DNA from: Mucilaginibacter xinganensis
GTDB lineage: Bacteria > Bacteroidota > Bacteroidia > Sphingobacteriales > Sphingobacteriaceae
DNA length: 64,000 bases
Reading direction: 5' to 3'
Assembly (NCBI GenBank): GCA_026225055.1
Contig: JAMFSA010000248.1
Coordinates: 75,137 to 139,136 of the forward strand
The position numbers and the translations under genes were made by a program. Below the pieces are notes generated by a model, which saw only the letters and a program-made list of their open reading frames with translations, was not told the DNA's origin and searched no databases. Position 1 is the first letter of the stretch, and each line of letters begins with the position of its first letter. Below are positions 1 through 8,203 of this stretch, piece after piece.

Positions 1-699
1 AGAAAGAATTATGCAGCTGCAGAAACAGAAGCAAGTATTGTAATTAATTCCGGAAATTATCAATTGGAAAGTGACTTGAACAGTGTTTTTTTGGCGGGTA
101 GCACTGAAACCATTTGGAAAATCATCCCTGTATTTCCCGGGATTGAAACCTGGGAGGGATATACTTTTGTACCATCTGATACCACCGTGGCTCCGCAATA
201 TGTACTCAATCCGGCACTGTATAGCTCATTTGAATCCGGTGATATGCGAAAAGTAAAATGGATCAATTCTAATACGGTCGACGGGATTAGCTATCCATAT
301 CCGTTCAAATACAAAGCGGGTACGACTACTGGTACGCCTACAGAAAATTACACTGTACTCCGACTGGGTGAACAATACCTGATCCGGGCTGAAGCAAGGG
401 CGAATCTTAATGACGTAGCCGGAGCGCAAGCGGATTTAAATATAATTAGAAATAGGGCTGGTTTGCCAAATACGACTGCAAGTGATAGGGCATCTCTTTT
501 GCTGGCAATTGAAAAAGAGCGAAGATCAGAACTTTTTTGTGAGTGGGGAAATAGGTGGTTCGATTTGCAGCGAACAAATCGGGCTGATACCGTTTTGCCT
601 GCTGCTAAATTGAACTGGACCCACAACGATATTTTATACCCCATTCCTGAGGGAGAAATAAAAAGTAATCCAGCTTTAACACAAAATATAGGATATTAA
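1..699 (+). CDS. SusD/RagB-family outer-membrane lipoprotein, C-terminal part
   Basis: The frame is open from base 1, so this is the last 232 codons of a gene that starts outside the window. SusD-family proteins are surface lipoproteins that bind glycans or other nutrients and form the lid of a SusC TonB-dependent channel. The C-terminal SusD signature is visible: a YTVLRLGEQYLIRAEARA helix, then ADLNIIRNRAGLP, then a KERRSELFCEWGNRWFDLQR segment, and an ending with LYPIPEGEIKSNPALTQN, which is characteristic of the family. The partner SusC gene should lie upstream of the window. A terminator-like hairpin follows directly. The call is firm, but the ligand cannot be deduced. Confidence 0.92.
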   Translation, partial: RKNYAAAETEASIVINSGNYQLESDLNSVFLAGSTETIWKIIPVFPGIETWEGYTFVPSDTTVAPQYVLNPALYSSFESGDMRKVKWINSNTVDGISYPYPFKYKAGTTTGTPTENYTVLRLGEQYLIRAEARANLNDVAGAQADLNIIRNRAGLPNTTASDRASLLLAIEKERRSELFCEWGNRWFDLQRTNRADTVLPAAKLNWTHNDILYPIPEGEIKSNPALTQNIGY

Positions 700-703
700 A
701 AAA

Positions 704-734
704 GGGGGAGCACGAAGGTGTCTCCCCAATTTTT
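704..734. terminator. Bidirectional terminator-like hairpin
   Basis: A G-rich run (about 704-710) pairs with TCTCCCC (721-727) and is followed by ATTTTT. It separates the susD-like gene from the convergent small gene whose stop lies at 736. There is a small bulge in the stem, so strength is uncertain. Confidence 0.6.
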
Positions 735-735
735 A

Positions 736-1089
736 TTAGTTATTTCTGGTGTAAGGTGTGGTTTGAGCAACCTGGCTATCGTTAATTAATTGATGTGTTG
801 TTGGATTAACCTGGCTGTCATCAAAACCCGAAATACATTGGTTTGATAAATTAGCTGTACAACCACTTTCTGTTGGTGGCGTTGAACTGTCGTCCACATA
901 CATGGCGTCTGCTTTTGGTGTTGCAGAGCCCACCGCAATTCCTGAGGACACCTTAAACCAGGCATAACTGGTGTTTTTGTGTAACGGTTTGTTGGTTTTT
1001 ACAGTAAATGCACTTGCACTTAATGCAATTGCAATGGCGAATATTCCTAAAATTTTACTTTTCATGATATCAGCTGATTTTTTCATCAA
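736..1089 (-). CDS. Small secreted protein, DUF6520-like
   Basis: A 117-residue (or 109-residue, starting at Met-9, base 1065) protein with an N-terminal hydrophobic segment KILGIFAIAIALSASAFTV that looks like a signal peptide, followed by a short Ser/Thr/Asn-rich tail with two cysteines. The pattern of a Lys-rich start, one hydrophobic segment and a small polar tail matches the DUF6520 family common in Sphingobacteriaceae, often next to MauE/DoxX genes as here. The role is unknown. The Met-9 start gives a more typical signal peptide. Confidence 0.6.
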   Translation of the reverse strand: MMKKSADIMKSKILGIFAIAIALSASAFTVKTNKPLHKNTSYAWFKVSSGIAVGSATPKADAMYVDDSSTPPTESGCTANLSNQCISGFDDSQVNPTTHQLINDSQVAQTTPYTRNN

Positions 1090-1203
1090 AAACCAGTAAA
1101 AACTTTAAGTGATAATTATTAATTAGCCCTGAATTTTCGGAACGGGAAACCGTGGTTAACTTCCTCTTTATGAGGTTGCCAAAACAAATTCAATATCATT
1201 GAT

Positions 1204-1632
1204 TTACTTGCCAATAAACCTCCTTTCTTTATGGTCTATAATTATTCCGTAAGTACTCAAAAGCAAAAAGAAAAGGTTGAAAACAAAGTGTTGTGGCCAG
1301 GTTAAATGGCTGATCACACCTCCACATGAACATGGGATATCGCCTAATACTCCAGTCATAGCTAATCCTACGTAGGCACTAAAAGCCAGCATAAGAATCG
1401 CAGATGCATAAAATCCAAGTACCCGTGTTACATTGAAAAACAATGAAATAACCGCCAGTAATTCTGCTGAGGGTATCGCATAAGCCAATATCCCCACTGA
1501 CCATCTTGGAATCGGCTGAATCAGCAACTGAATTTTGAAAGAATGAAAAATCAAAATTTTACTGACAGCCGCATAGGTAAACAACAGAATCAGTAAAAAG
1601 GCAATTATATCAGGAATTTCAGCGCGTTTCAT
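1204..1632 (-). CDS. MauE/DoxX-family redox-associated membrane protein
   Basis: A 142-residue protein with about four hydrophobic helices (roughly residues 10-28, 45-66, 70-92 and 115-132). It has a CSCGG motif between helices 3 and 4, at about residues 100-104, as found in MauE/DoxX-type membrane proteins that handle thiol redox or disulfide formation. It lies behind the DUF6520-like gene on the same strand, a pairing I recognise from related genomes. The substrate is unknown. The cysteine pair and topology make the family call fairly secure. Confidence 0.8.
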   Translation of the reverse strand: MKRAEIPDIIAFLLILLFTYAAVSKILIFHSFKIQLLIQPIPRWSVGILAYAIPSAELLAVISLFFNVTRVLGFYASAILMLAFSAYVGLAMTGVLGDIPCSCGGVISHLTWPQHFVFNLFFLLLSTYGIIIDHKERRFIGK

Positions 1633-1769
1633 CGGTATAGATTTGTCCAGTAAAGCTAGGATCTGGCAAAGAATAATACGATGAGATTTATTACAAATAG
1701 CAATGTAATGCGTTACAAAATAAAATAATTGTTAAGATATGAATTGTGATGGAGGTCACAAATATTTGC

Positions 1770-2336
1770 TTAATGTTTACCCATCAATCGAGCGAGAGTC
1801 TCCCTTGACATATTCAGGTAGGAGGCAATAAATTTAGCTGGACTTTTTTGAAAAATACTATGATTGCTGTGCAGTAAACTTTCATACCTTTCATTAGCTG
1901 GCAGTGTCAGAATGCTCTGCCTTTCATTTTCCTCCTGCCGATTCTTTAGCAAAGCAGATTTCATTAGGCCAAAAGTCTCGGAATGCTGTTTTTGAAGTTC
2001 AACTAAATCATGATAGGCTAATGCAATAACCGTTGAAGCCTCCATAAACTCGGTATAATAGAATGAGGGTACCCGGTAATAGCCTTCATATGAAAAAATG
2101 AGTTCGCCTCGAGACCAGAATCTAACCGTATGTTCCTGCCCCTTATGATCATAATAATAACTACGTGCAAACCCGCTTTCTATGAGAAATAGCGTGCCTT
2201 CGATTTGTCCGGCTCCATGCACGATTTGTTTTGCTTTGTAATACTCTGAGTGTAACTTTTCCGCTAATCCAGATTTGAAATTATCGGAAAATTCACCTGC
2301 ATCCTTTAAAACTATATTAACCACTTCAGGTAACAT
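1770..2336 (-). CDS. Crp/Fnr-family transcriptional regulator
   Basis: A 188-residue protein with an N-terminal cyclic-nucleotide-binding beta-roll (residues about 25-120, including GTLFLIESGFARSYYYDHKGQE) and a short C-terminal helix-turn-helix ending in FIASYLNMSRETLARLMGK. This compact form, without a typical winged extension, is the usual Bacteroidetes Crp-like regulator. It is divergent from the PLP-dependent synthase gene at 2535, so it may act in the shared 198-bp region. The ligand is unknown. Confidence 0.82.
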   Translation of the reverse strand: MLPEVVNIVLKDAGEFSDNFKSGLAEKLHSEYYKAKQIVHGAGQIEGTLFLIESGFARSYYYDHKGQEHTVRFWSRGELIFSYEGYYRVPSFYYTEFMEASTVIALAYHDLVELQKQHSETFGLMKSALLKNRQEENERQSILTLPANERYESLLHSNHSIFQKSPAKFIASYLNMSRETLARLMGKH

Positions 2337-2479
2337 TACAAAATACTTAAATAATATTATAAATGAATGTGCTTCGTCGGGTGTGCGCCATGCTTAAATG
2401 CTCAAAAATAAAGGACAGAATTTTCAAAACTGTGGACATGGAATAATAATGTTAATTTATTGTTAAATAAAAATTTGAT

Positions 2480-2505
2480 GTCCCAACTTTAATAAAATAT
2501 GGGAC
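2480..2505. promoter_or_regulatory. Inverted repeat GTCCCA-N14-TGGGAC in divergent promoter region
   Basis: GTCCCA (2480-2485) and TGGGAC (2500-2505) form a spaced dyad 30 bp upstream of the synthase start. It lies between that gene and the divergent Crp-type regulator, so it could be an operator. This is inference from symmetry and position only. Confidence 0.3.
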
Positions 2506-2534
2506 TTAAATTTATTGCCTAATCCTTTTACCAT

Positions 2535-3791
2535 ATGAAAATTAACTTTGAAAATGCAAGTTTTAAGGACTTTGAGAATATTCCAGGGCAGGCGCTTTAC
2601 GAAACTGCTAATGAATTTCACGAATACCTTAATTTCTTAAGAGACAATGGCCATCTGAATTACCGGATTGAATCTCTATCGCCTGTCGGGCCTGAAATGG
2701 ATCTTTTATTACCAGGCGACAGGCACCCGACCAGATCGGTTTGCCTGGTTTCCAACGATTATCTTGGATTCAGCCAACATCCAAAAATCAAGGAGGCGGT
2801 CATCAAAGGAATTTCTCAATTTGGTACAGGTTCCGGAGCATCGCCGGCAATCGGGGGGCATTTTGTTTATCACAAAATGCTGGAAGATAAGATAGCCCGT
2901 TTTTATCGAAAAAAAGAGGCGATTCTTTATACCACGGGATATACCGCCAATAGTGCGACTTTGCAATGCCTTTTGCATAAAGAAGATTTAATTATCCTTG
3001 ATATGTCCGTTCACGCAAGTGTTTATGAAGGAGCGCTGACTACCAATGTCAAAACTTTCCTGCATAATAATCTGGAAATGCTGGAACAGGTTTTAAAAAA
3101 TGCGCAGGATAAATACAGAACAAAGATGGTAGTAATCGATGGGGTTTACAGCCAGGACGGCGATGTTGCGCCAGTTTCCAAAATTGCAGAACTGACACAT
3201 AGGTATGGGGCCTATTTAGCGGTTGATGATGCGCATGGAATTGGAGTGGTCGGAAAAACAGGGCGCGGCGTGATCGAATTAGATGATGCGTTCGACCAGG
3301 TTGACATCATCACAGGAACATTTAGCAAAGCGCTGGGAAATATAGGAGGTTATGTTCTCGCCGAACCCGACATTATAGAATACCTTAAATATCAATCAAA
3401 GCAGCATTTATTTTCGACCACAGCCACACCGGCCATATTTGGAATTTTACGTGCTATCGAACTGGTTGATGAAGAACCTGAATGGCGTTCAAAACTTTGG
3501 GCGAATATCAACTATCTGAAGGCAGGCTTGATTAAAGCCGGATTTGATATTGGAACGACCGCCTCAGCAGTTATACCTGTAAAGGTCGGAGATATTCCCA
3601 AGACACTTGAAGCTGGAAGATTATTATTGAAAGCGGGAATTTATACTAATCCAATTATGTACCCTGCTGTTTCGAAAAAAAATGCCCGTATCAGGATGAA
3701 CGTAATGGCAACACACACTTTTGAACAGCTCGGGAAAGTATTGGAAGCGTTTATAGACATTGATAAGAAACTGATGATCGCAAGTAGATAG
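2535..3791 (+). CDS. PLP-dependent alpha-oxoamine synthase (AONS/SPT-like)
   Basis: A 418-residue fold-type-I PLP enzyme. The family (8-amino-7-oxononanoate synthase, serine palmitoyltransferase, KBL, ALAS) condenses an amino acid with an acyl-CoA or acyl-ACP. Visible features are SNDYLGFSQHP near residue 75, a Gly/Ser-rich GTGSGASPAIGG loop, the cofactor aspartate in VDDAHGIG (D232, H234) and the Schiff-base lysine K265 in GTFSKALG. An N-terminal extension of about 60 residues precedes the core. There are no biotin or sphingolipid genes beside it, so the substrate is open; a serine palmitoyltransferase-like or KBL-like role is possible. The flanking Crp regulator may control it. Confidence 0.85.
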   Translation: MKINFENASFKDFENIPGQALYETANEFHEYLNFLRDNGHLNYRIESLSPVGPEMDLLLPGDRHPTRSVCLVSNDYLGFSQHPKIKEAVIKGISQFGTGSGASPAIGGHFVYHKMLEDKIARFYRKKEAILYTTGYTANSATLQCLLHKEDLIILDMSVHASVYEGALTTNVKTFLHNNLEMLEQVLKNAQDKYRTKMVVIDGVYSQDGDVAPVSKIAELTHRYGAYLAVDDAHGIGVVGKTGRGVIELDDAFDQVDIITGTFSKALGNIGGYVLAEPDIIEYLKYQSKQHLFSTTATPAIFGILRAIELVDEEPEWRSKLWANINYLKAGLIKAGFDIGTTASAVIPVKVGDIPKTLEAGRLLLKAGIYTNPIMYPAVSKKNARIRMNVMATHTFEQLGKVLEAFIDIDKKLMIASR

Positions 3792-3879
3792 CAATCGGAT
3801 TTGAAAAAATAGCTAAACCTCTGACCTGTCACATTGCGTCATCTTAAAAAAAGAATGAAAAAACTACTGCACCTTACCT

Positions 3880-5061
3880 ATGAAAAATATATCGGTTCAG
3901 CTTCGGATTTTTGTGCAGGACTCGCTGCACCCCAGGATATTGGCTGGTCGGCGAATTAGTTTAACAGAGTTCGAAAAATGGGAAATCTTTGTTCATCAAG
4001 AAATAGAAATACTGACGATGGCTACCCTGACATTTCCCACGTTATCCAGGCACAGTAAAGATAGTGCTGCGTTTTGCTTGATTGATGAAATCACTGAGTT
4101 GAGCAATATCGTAAACGCTTATCTGATGAAGTTTGCAAAAGTATGGCAGGTTAATCCATCTGCTGGACTGATCAAGTCTCATTACTTATTTACCTGTGAG
4201 GCATTTGAAACATTCTTAAATAGCGTAGCGAAAAAAAATCCCGGTATCGCAGGAAAAACAAGGTATTCGGATTTTGCAATAGGGCGAATAAAACCCGAAC
4301 TCCGTTTAAAAGTTAATGCAGTAGAATTCCATTTGCGGCATCAACAGATCGGACAAGATATTTTAACAATGCTGATAGGGGCTTTTGGTCAAATGATTTC
4401 CCAAAAATCATTAAGGAGATGCGATAATACCTATTTACAAAAATTACTGGCCAGCCTTTCAAAGAAAACGTTCGGCAACTCCGGAGATCTAAGTGACTTT
4501 TTGATTATCAATGATTTCAACGTGCCTGAATTTTTTCTTTTTTGCGTGGCTACCTGGAACGAACGACTGACTGAAGCTGAAGGGCTTTATGACCAGCGAG
4601 AATTGCTGTTAGAGGCTAAGAGCCACCTATATGATTTATCGCTCGCTAATGGAGCCAAACATCCCGCAGTAAAGCAACGGTTATATACAGAGTTAAATGC
4701 TTTTCTGACCGAAAAGTATGCGCTGGTAAAAGAACGTATTAAAATAAACCGACAGGCCCTCGTTGATACACCTGACAAGAAATTATCAAAACGTGTTCTC
4801 ATCAATCTTTCAGTTGCTCAATTAGGACTCTTTATTCGCTTGCAAATAGAAAAGGGATTTTTGGGCAAGGAACATATTGGTGATTTATTTGCCTTTTATG
4901 CCAAACACTTTTATACACCGAACACAGATTATATTTCGGCTGAAAGCCTTCAGAAAAAATCCACAGTTGTGGAGCATGCGACCGCGCAAAAACTAAAAGG
5001 TCATCTGATCAGTATGCTTAACTGGTTAAATACTAACTACAATCTTTCAAACTTCAACTAG
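3880..5061 (+). CDS. RteC-like regulator of a conjugative element
   Basis: A 393-residue soluble, helical protein. The last ~110 residues, with LSVAQLGLFIRLQIEKGF, a following LFAFYAKHFYTP and a terminal LKGHLISMLNWLNTNY helix, resemble the C-terminal domain of RteC, which controls excision and transfer of Bacteroides conjugative transposons such as CTnDOT. The N-terminal two thirds I do not recognise. Finding it at the left edge of a conjugation module supports the call. Its stop overlaps the stop of the opposing small gene by three bases (CTAG arrangement). Confidence 0.55.
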   Translation: MKNISVQLRIFVQDSLHPRILAGRRISLTEFEKWEIFVHQEIEILTMATLTFPTLSRHSKDSAAFCLIDEITELSNIVNAYLMKFAKVWQVNPSAGLIKSHYLFTCEAFETFLNSVAKKNPGIAGKTRYSDFAIGRIKPELRLKVNAVEFHLRHQQIGQDILTMLIGAFGQMISQKSLRRCDNTYLQKLLASLSKKTFGNSGDLSDFLIINDFNVPEFFLFCVATWNERLTEAEGLYDQRELLLEAKSHLYDLSLANGAKHPAVKQRLYTELNAFLTEKYALVKERIKINRQALVDTPDKKLSKRVLINLSVAQLGLFIRLQIEKGFLGKEHIGDLFAFYAKHFYTPNTDYISAESLQKKSTVVEHATAQKLKGHLISMLNWLNTNYNLSNFN

Positions 5062-5291
5062 CTTCCCAAAGTTCGCTCCTGAAATTCATGTAAAAGGCCA
5101 TGAACTTTAAGCATTCCCAACATCTCTGCGTACCATGTATAAGTGAAATCACGGTGAGCCTTTAACTTTGCCAAATTCACCGTCATCAAATCGCTCAAGT
5201 GAATCAATCCCAATTTCTTTGATTGTTCAACAAAATCCCCCGCCATGCCAAGCTTCAGGAATGAAAATTTAAGTTTTACATTTTCTCTCAT
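5058..5291 (-). CDS. Small protein resembling RNA polymerase alpha-CTD (helix-hairpin-helix)
   Basis: A 77-residue protein. Residues about 25-70 (SKKLGLIHLSDLMTVNL, then a YTWYAEMLGMLKVHGL helix) follow the pattern of the RpoA C-terminal domain: a short helix ending in LGL-xx-L-x-DL, a loop, and a last helix ending in xxxHGL. Such stand-alone domains could contact DNA or sigma/regulator partners. It is tail-to-tail with the RteC-like gene. The resemblance is by pattern only and the gene may be specific to this element. Confidence 0.5.
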   Translation of the reverse strand: MRENVKLKFSFLKLGMAGDFVEQSKKLGLIHLSDLMTVNLAKLKAHRDFTYTWYAEMLGMLKVHGLLHEFQERTLGS

Positions 5292-5527
5292 AGCGATTAT
5301 CCTTGGTAATATTGATTATATCAAATTTGCAGCTTTTGCTGCAAAATCGAAAAAGAAGTTATAATAAGATTTAAACACTTTGTTTATTCAAGCATTTTAA
5401 ATTTTTACTGGCGAATTAAAGTTGGACAATATATGTCTGTAGCGCTTTGGTCAACTTTTGGCCTGTATTATAACGAGCTAATATACAATTTGTTAATGTT
5501 TAAATAAATCAAATATCCCGTCTTGAA
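5292..5527. other. AT-rich intergenic region without a gene
   Basis: AT-rich intergenic DNA between the small alpha-CTD-like gene and the palindrome at 5528. It is a plausible promoter region for the minus-strand gene. No ORF, RNA or repeat is recognised. Confidence 0.4.
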
Positions 5528-5563
5528 TGAAAGGGGGTGAAAGGATTCTTTCACCCCCTTTCA
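5528..5563. repeat. 16-bp perfect inverted repeat, four-base loop
   Basis: TGAAAGGGGGTGAAAG (5528-5543), loop GATT, then the exact reverse complement (5548-5563). Each arm contains TGAAAG twice, separated by four Gs. It is followed by CTGTTTTGG, which is a weak U-tract, so it may be a terminator, an operator or a recombination-related site. It sits just before the first small gene of the transfer region. Confidence 0.8.
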
Positions 5564-5600
5564 CTGTTTTGGCGTAGCCCAAATTCCGTGCTTTGACCCC

Positions 5601-5882
5601 ATGAAGCTGGAAGAATTATCCCAAATCATGCTTACCGCAACTAATGACGGCGTAGCGAAAGTGCTTGGTGAACCTGGTGCAAAACCTGGGTATATCACTA
5701 AGGCTAAAGCATACCGAATCTACGGCCGAAGCAATATCGACCGTTGGTTGGCGGAACATCTGATACTTCCTTCAGCAACCGCAAAAAGTACTAAAAAATT
5801 TCTTGACAAAAATGCGCTGGAACGGGTAGCCGGGAACAGCAACAGGAATACCTATCTGCCTGTGGCAGATAGAAAACTATAA
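5601..5882 (+). CDS. Small putative DNA-binding protein (paralogue of the gene at 6088)
   Basis: A 93-residue protein. The central part (TKAKAYRIYGRSNIDRWLAE, residues about 33-52) aligns by eye with KNEAFKLYGRANVENWLKDG in the gene at 6088, so the two are paralogues. The pattern, a helix starting with an acidic or basic residue and Ala, an R-x-YGR turn, then a helix with RW/NW, looks like an excisionase- or MerR-type winged-helix recognition unit. It probably helps control transfer or excision, but that is inference. Confidence 0.6.
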   Translation: MKLEELSQIMLTATNDGVAKVLGEPGAKPGYITKAKAYRIYGRSNIDRWLAEHLILPSATAKSTKKFLDKNALERVAGNSNRNTYLPVADRKL

Positions 5883-6003
5883 GCGCTTTGCTTATATCGG
5901 TCTTTGACGTATGGGGACAAAGCATTATCCTGCTTGAACACAGGAAATTTTGCGAAGCTGAGATTATATCAATATAGCGAAAACGCATTGGCAGGCGAAG
6001 GCC

Positions 6004-6086
6004 CGGACTGTAGAGTCCGACGTGGGTAGTCCCGAAAATATATACCGGCAGAAGCGGATTATCGGGTTCGTTACCCGCTGCCGGTA
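6004..6086 (+). promoter_or_regulatory. Structured leader: hairpins reaching the next start codon
   Basis: CGGACT-GTAG-AGTCCG (6004-6019) forms a first hairpin. A 9-bp stem TACCGGCAG/CTGCCGGTA (6043-6051 with 6078-6086) encloses a smaller CGGGT/ACCCG stem (6063-6067 with 6073-6077). The outer stem ends one base before the ATG at 6088, so it would hide the ribosome-binding region. Possible translational control; not tested. Confidence 0.4.
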
Positions 6087-6087
6087 C

Positions 6088-6357
6088 ATGGAAATCAACC
6101 ATTTTCAAATCAGAACTATTGCAAGGTTAGCCGCCGAACTCGGCGCAATTGCTTCTCTCATTCAAACAGGTCACATCAGGCCTTATCTCAACAAGAACGA
6201 AGCCTTCAAATTATATGGACGCGCCAATGTTGAAAATTGGCTAAAAGACGGTTTGATCACACCACGAAAGGACGGCGACTATTCGGCTGCCTGGAGAATT
6301 GAACGAATGGAAATAGAATTGCTCGTCAAGTCGATTGAAATGATGCGCTTGTTCTAA
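6088..6357 (+). CDS. Small putative DNA-binding protein (paralogue of the gene at 5601)
   Basis: I prefer the ATG at 6088 (89 residues, MEINHFQIRTIARLAAELGA) because the paralogue begins at the same relative place and residues from the upstream ATG at 6022 run through a structured, GC-rich leader. The core KNEAFKLYGRANVENWLKDG, followed by LITP, is shared with the 5601 gene. It looks like a small excisionase/MerR-like DNA-binding protein. It sits 37 bp before the primase-like gene and may be co-transcribed with it. Confidence 0.6.
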   Translation: MEINHFQIRTIARLAAELGAIASLIQTGHIRPYLNKNEAFKLYGRANVENWLKDGLITPRKDGDYSAAWRIERMEIELLVKSIEMMRLF

Positions 6358-6394
6358 GGTTGCCCGTGGCATTTACACTTTAAATTTTGAATAT

Positions 6395-7339
6395 ATGCTT
6401 GAGTTACTTACAGCAAAGGAATTGAAAGAACAAGCTTCGCTTGTCGACTTTCTGAGCCGCCTTGGCCACCAGCCGGCACGAAAATATGGCCGGGAAAAAA
6501 TCTATTACAGTGTGCTGCGCGATGACGACAGTAGGCCGTCGCTAAGCGTGAATGACGATTTAGGGGTTTGGTTTGATCACGGAACACGTAAAGGTGGCAA
6601 TATCGTTGATCTCGGGCTGGCGCTATGGAAGCATTTATCTTTTCAGGAAGTCCTCCAAAAAATACAGGAAGTGTGCCTGATTTCAACGGGTGACAAAAAA
6701 CCGCCCAGGCCCCGAATTTCTGTTAGGGTTCCTAACTACATTGTCCAGGACATCAAGGAAATTGGAACGCACCCGGCAATCAACAACTATCTGAAAAGCC
6801 GGCAAATTTTCGAACAGGCAAAAGGAATCTTGAATGAGGTTTACTATTGCGTAATAGATGAAAAAGGCGAAAAGAAACAATTCTTCGCCGCAGGCTGGAA
6901 AAATGAAAAAGGTGCCTGGGAGGTCCGTAACAAATATTTTAAAGGCTGCCTCGGTAACAAAGCCATCAGTTTTGTTGCAGGCAATGAAAAAAAGGTAGCC
7001 GTATTCGAAGGTTTTACCAACTACCTCAGCTGGAAAGCAGAAAATCCGATTGCTGACCAAAGCATCATCGTTTTGAACACAATTGCACTACTTGCAGATG
7101 GAATTGAGAAAGCAATGGGTTTTTCCTCTGTCGATATCTTTTTCGACCGCGACCAGGGTGGGTTTTTGGCAAGCAGGGATCTCATGAAGGCTTTACCTTA
7201 TGCGACTGACCGTTCAATGGCTTATGAGGGTTTTAATGACTTTAATGATAAATTGGTTGCTGCCCAGAAAATTGTCGATGAAGCTGTCGCTCCAAAGAAC
7301 ACTATCTTTTCAAAGGTGGAAGTTCCATTTCAACGTTAA
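6395..7339 (+). CDS. Primase-like protein with CHC2-like and Toprim domains (TraP type)
   Basis: A 314-residue protein. The N-terminal ~95 residues follow the primase zinc-finger fold (DFLSRLGHQP, RDDDSRPSLSV, VWFDHGTRKGGNIVDL) but the usual zinc-binding Cys/His residues are missing. Residues about 200-290 form a Toprim domain: the EGF glutamate in KVAVFEGFTNYLSW and the DxD of VDIFFDRDQGG. Proteins of this type occur in Bacteroidetes conjugative elements and probably handle priming or processing of transferred single-stranded DNA. Loss of the zinc ligands seems usual in this subfamily as I know it. Confidence 0.75.
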   Translation: MLELLTAKELKEQASLVDFLSRLGHQPARKYGREKIYYSVLRDDDSRPSLSVNDDLGVWFDHGTRKGGNIVDLGLALWKHLSFQEVLQKIQEVCLISTGDKKPPRPRISVRVPNYIVQDIKEIGTHPAINNYLKSRQIFEQAKGILNEVYYCVIDEKGEKKQFFAAGWKNEKGAWEVRNKYFKGCLGNKAISFVAGNEKKVAVFEGFTNYLSWKAENPIADQSIIVLNTIALLADGIEKAMGFSSVDIFFDRDQGGFLASRDLMKALPYATDRSMAYEGFNDFNDKLVAAQKIVDEAVAPKNTIFSKVEVPFQR

Positions 7340-7523
7340 CAGTTAATTAATCCTTATTGACATATCGGGGTATCTTTTCTTTTTTATCCATGCAAGATGT
7401 GCCGTTGTCCGACAAAACGCCGTATCCGTTGTTTTACCGGCCCACGGCCTCTTGCCTTAAACCATCCCTGCGTACCTCCGTTCAGGATTAAGGGGTATCA
7501 TATCCTCGCAACTCGTATCCTCT

Positions 7524-7898
7524 ATGAAAAAAGAGAACCGCACGAAAAAGATAGACGCCCGCTTCACAGAAGCGGAATACAAGACCATCCAGGCGCTGGA
7601 AAAGGAATTAGGCGTCCGTAAGACGGACCTGGTGCGTTCAAGGCTGTTGGAAAATGCGCCGGCGATGGTGCTTAATGCAAAGGAGCTGATTAGGTCACTG
7701 GACAGCATCAGCGCTGAAATAGGCCGTTCCGGCAATAACATCAATCAACTGGCGCGCTATGCCAATATCCTGAACAATAAAAAAGTATTGTCACCGATGG
7801 TTGCGGAAAGGTTCAATATGCTCTTTGAGCAATACCTGCTGAACCAAAAAATGCTGGAAGCAAGCCTGCGAAAAGTTGTCCGCGCCATGGGACATTAA
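7524..7898 (+). CDS. mobC: MobC-like relaxosome accessory protein
   Basis: A 124-residue basic, helical protein. The N-terminal DARFTEAEYKTIQALEKELG looks like a ribbon-helix-helix DNA-binding unit. The later SAEIGRSGNNINQLARYAN is the signature of MobC/BfmA-type mobilisation proteins, which bind oriT and help the relaxase. It lies upstream of the repeat array and relaxase, as expected for a relaxosome operon. Confidence 0.85.
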   Translation: MKKENRTKKIDARFTEAEYKTIQALEKELGVRKTDLVRSRLLENAPAMVLNAKELIRSLDSISAEIGRSGNNINQLARYANILNNKKVLSPMVAERFNMLFEQYLLNQKMLEASLRKVVRAMGH

Positions 7899-7914
7899 AA
7901 CAATTATTTATCAT

Positions 7915-8202
7915 ATGGAATTTACGATCACGTTTCCCACACTGGCCATTAGTATCCTCACTTATTATACCGGCCGTTACCTTTATTTCTCCTTCCTGAA
8001 ATACCGTTCCGGTCACCAGCGCCCGTTTAACCCGCGCTATAATTACCGGACGGGTTCCTGCCCTGACTGGCAAAGAGGATTTGAGCAGGGACAGGCGAAG
8101 ATCCTTCACCAATATCACCTGGAAGAATGTTGCCGGGATGAAGCGGTACTGAAATGGATCAGGGGTTATAAAGACCTGGAAAAGGACCTGCGCCAGGTAT
8201 AA
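7915..8202 (+). CDS. Small hypothetical protein between mobC and the relaxase
   Basis: A 95-residue protein starting at the ATG at 7915 (MEFTITFPTLAIS). It has one N-terminal hydrophobic stretch and then a basic and aromatic part with RPFNPRYNYRTGSCPDWQRG and a helical charged tail. No family is recognised. It lies 16 bp behind mobC and ends just before the 15-bp repeat array, so it is probably part of the mobilisation operon. Confidence 0.5.
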   Translation: MEFTITFPTLAISILTYYTGRYLYFSFLKYRSGHQRPFNPRYNYRTGSCPDWQRGFEQGQAKILHQYHLEECCRDEAVLKWIRGYKDLEKDLRQV

Positions 8203-8203
8203 C

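Noticed and set aside
7397..7621. ORF of 74 codons before mobC
   Set aside because: Overlaps the well-supported mobC gene in a different frame; Cys/Arg/Pro-rich composition typical of an out-of-frame reading.
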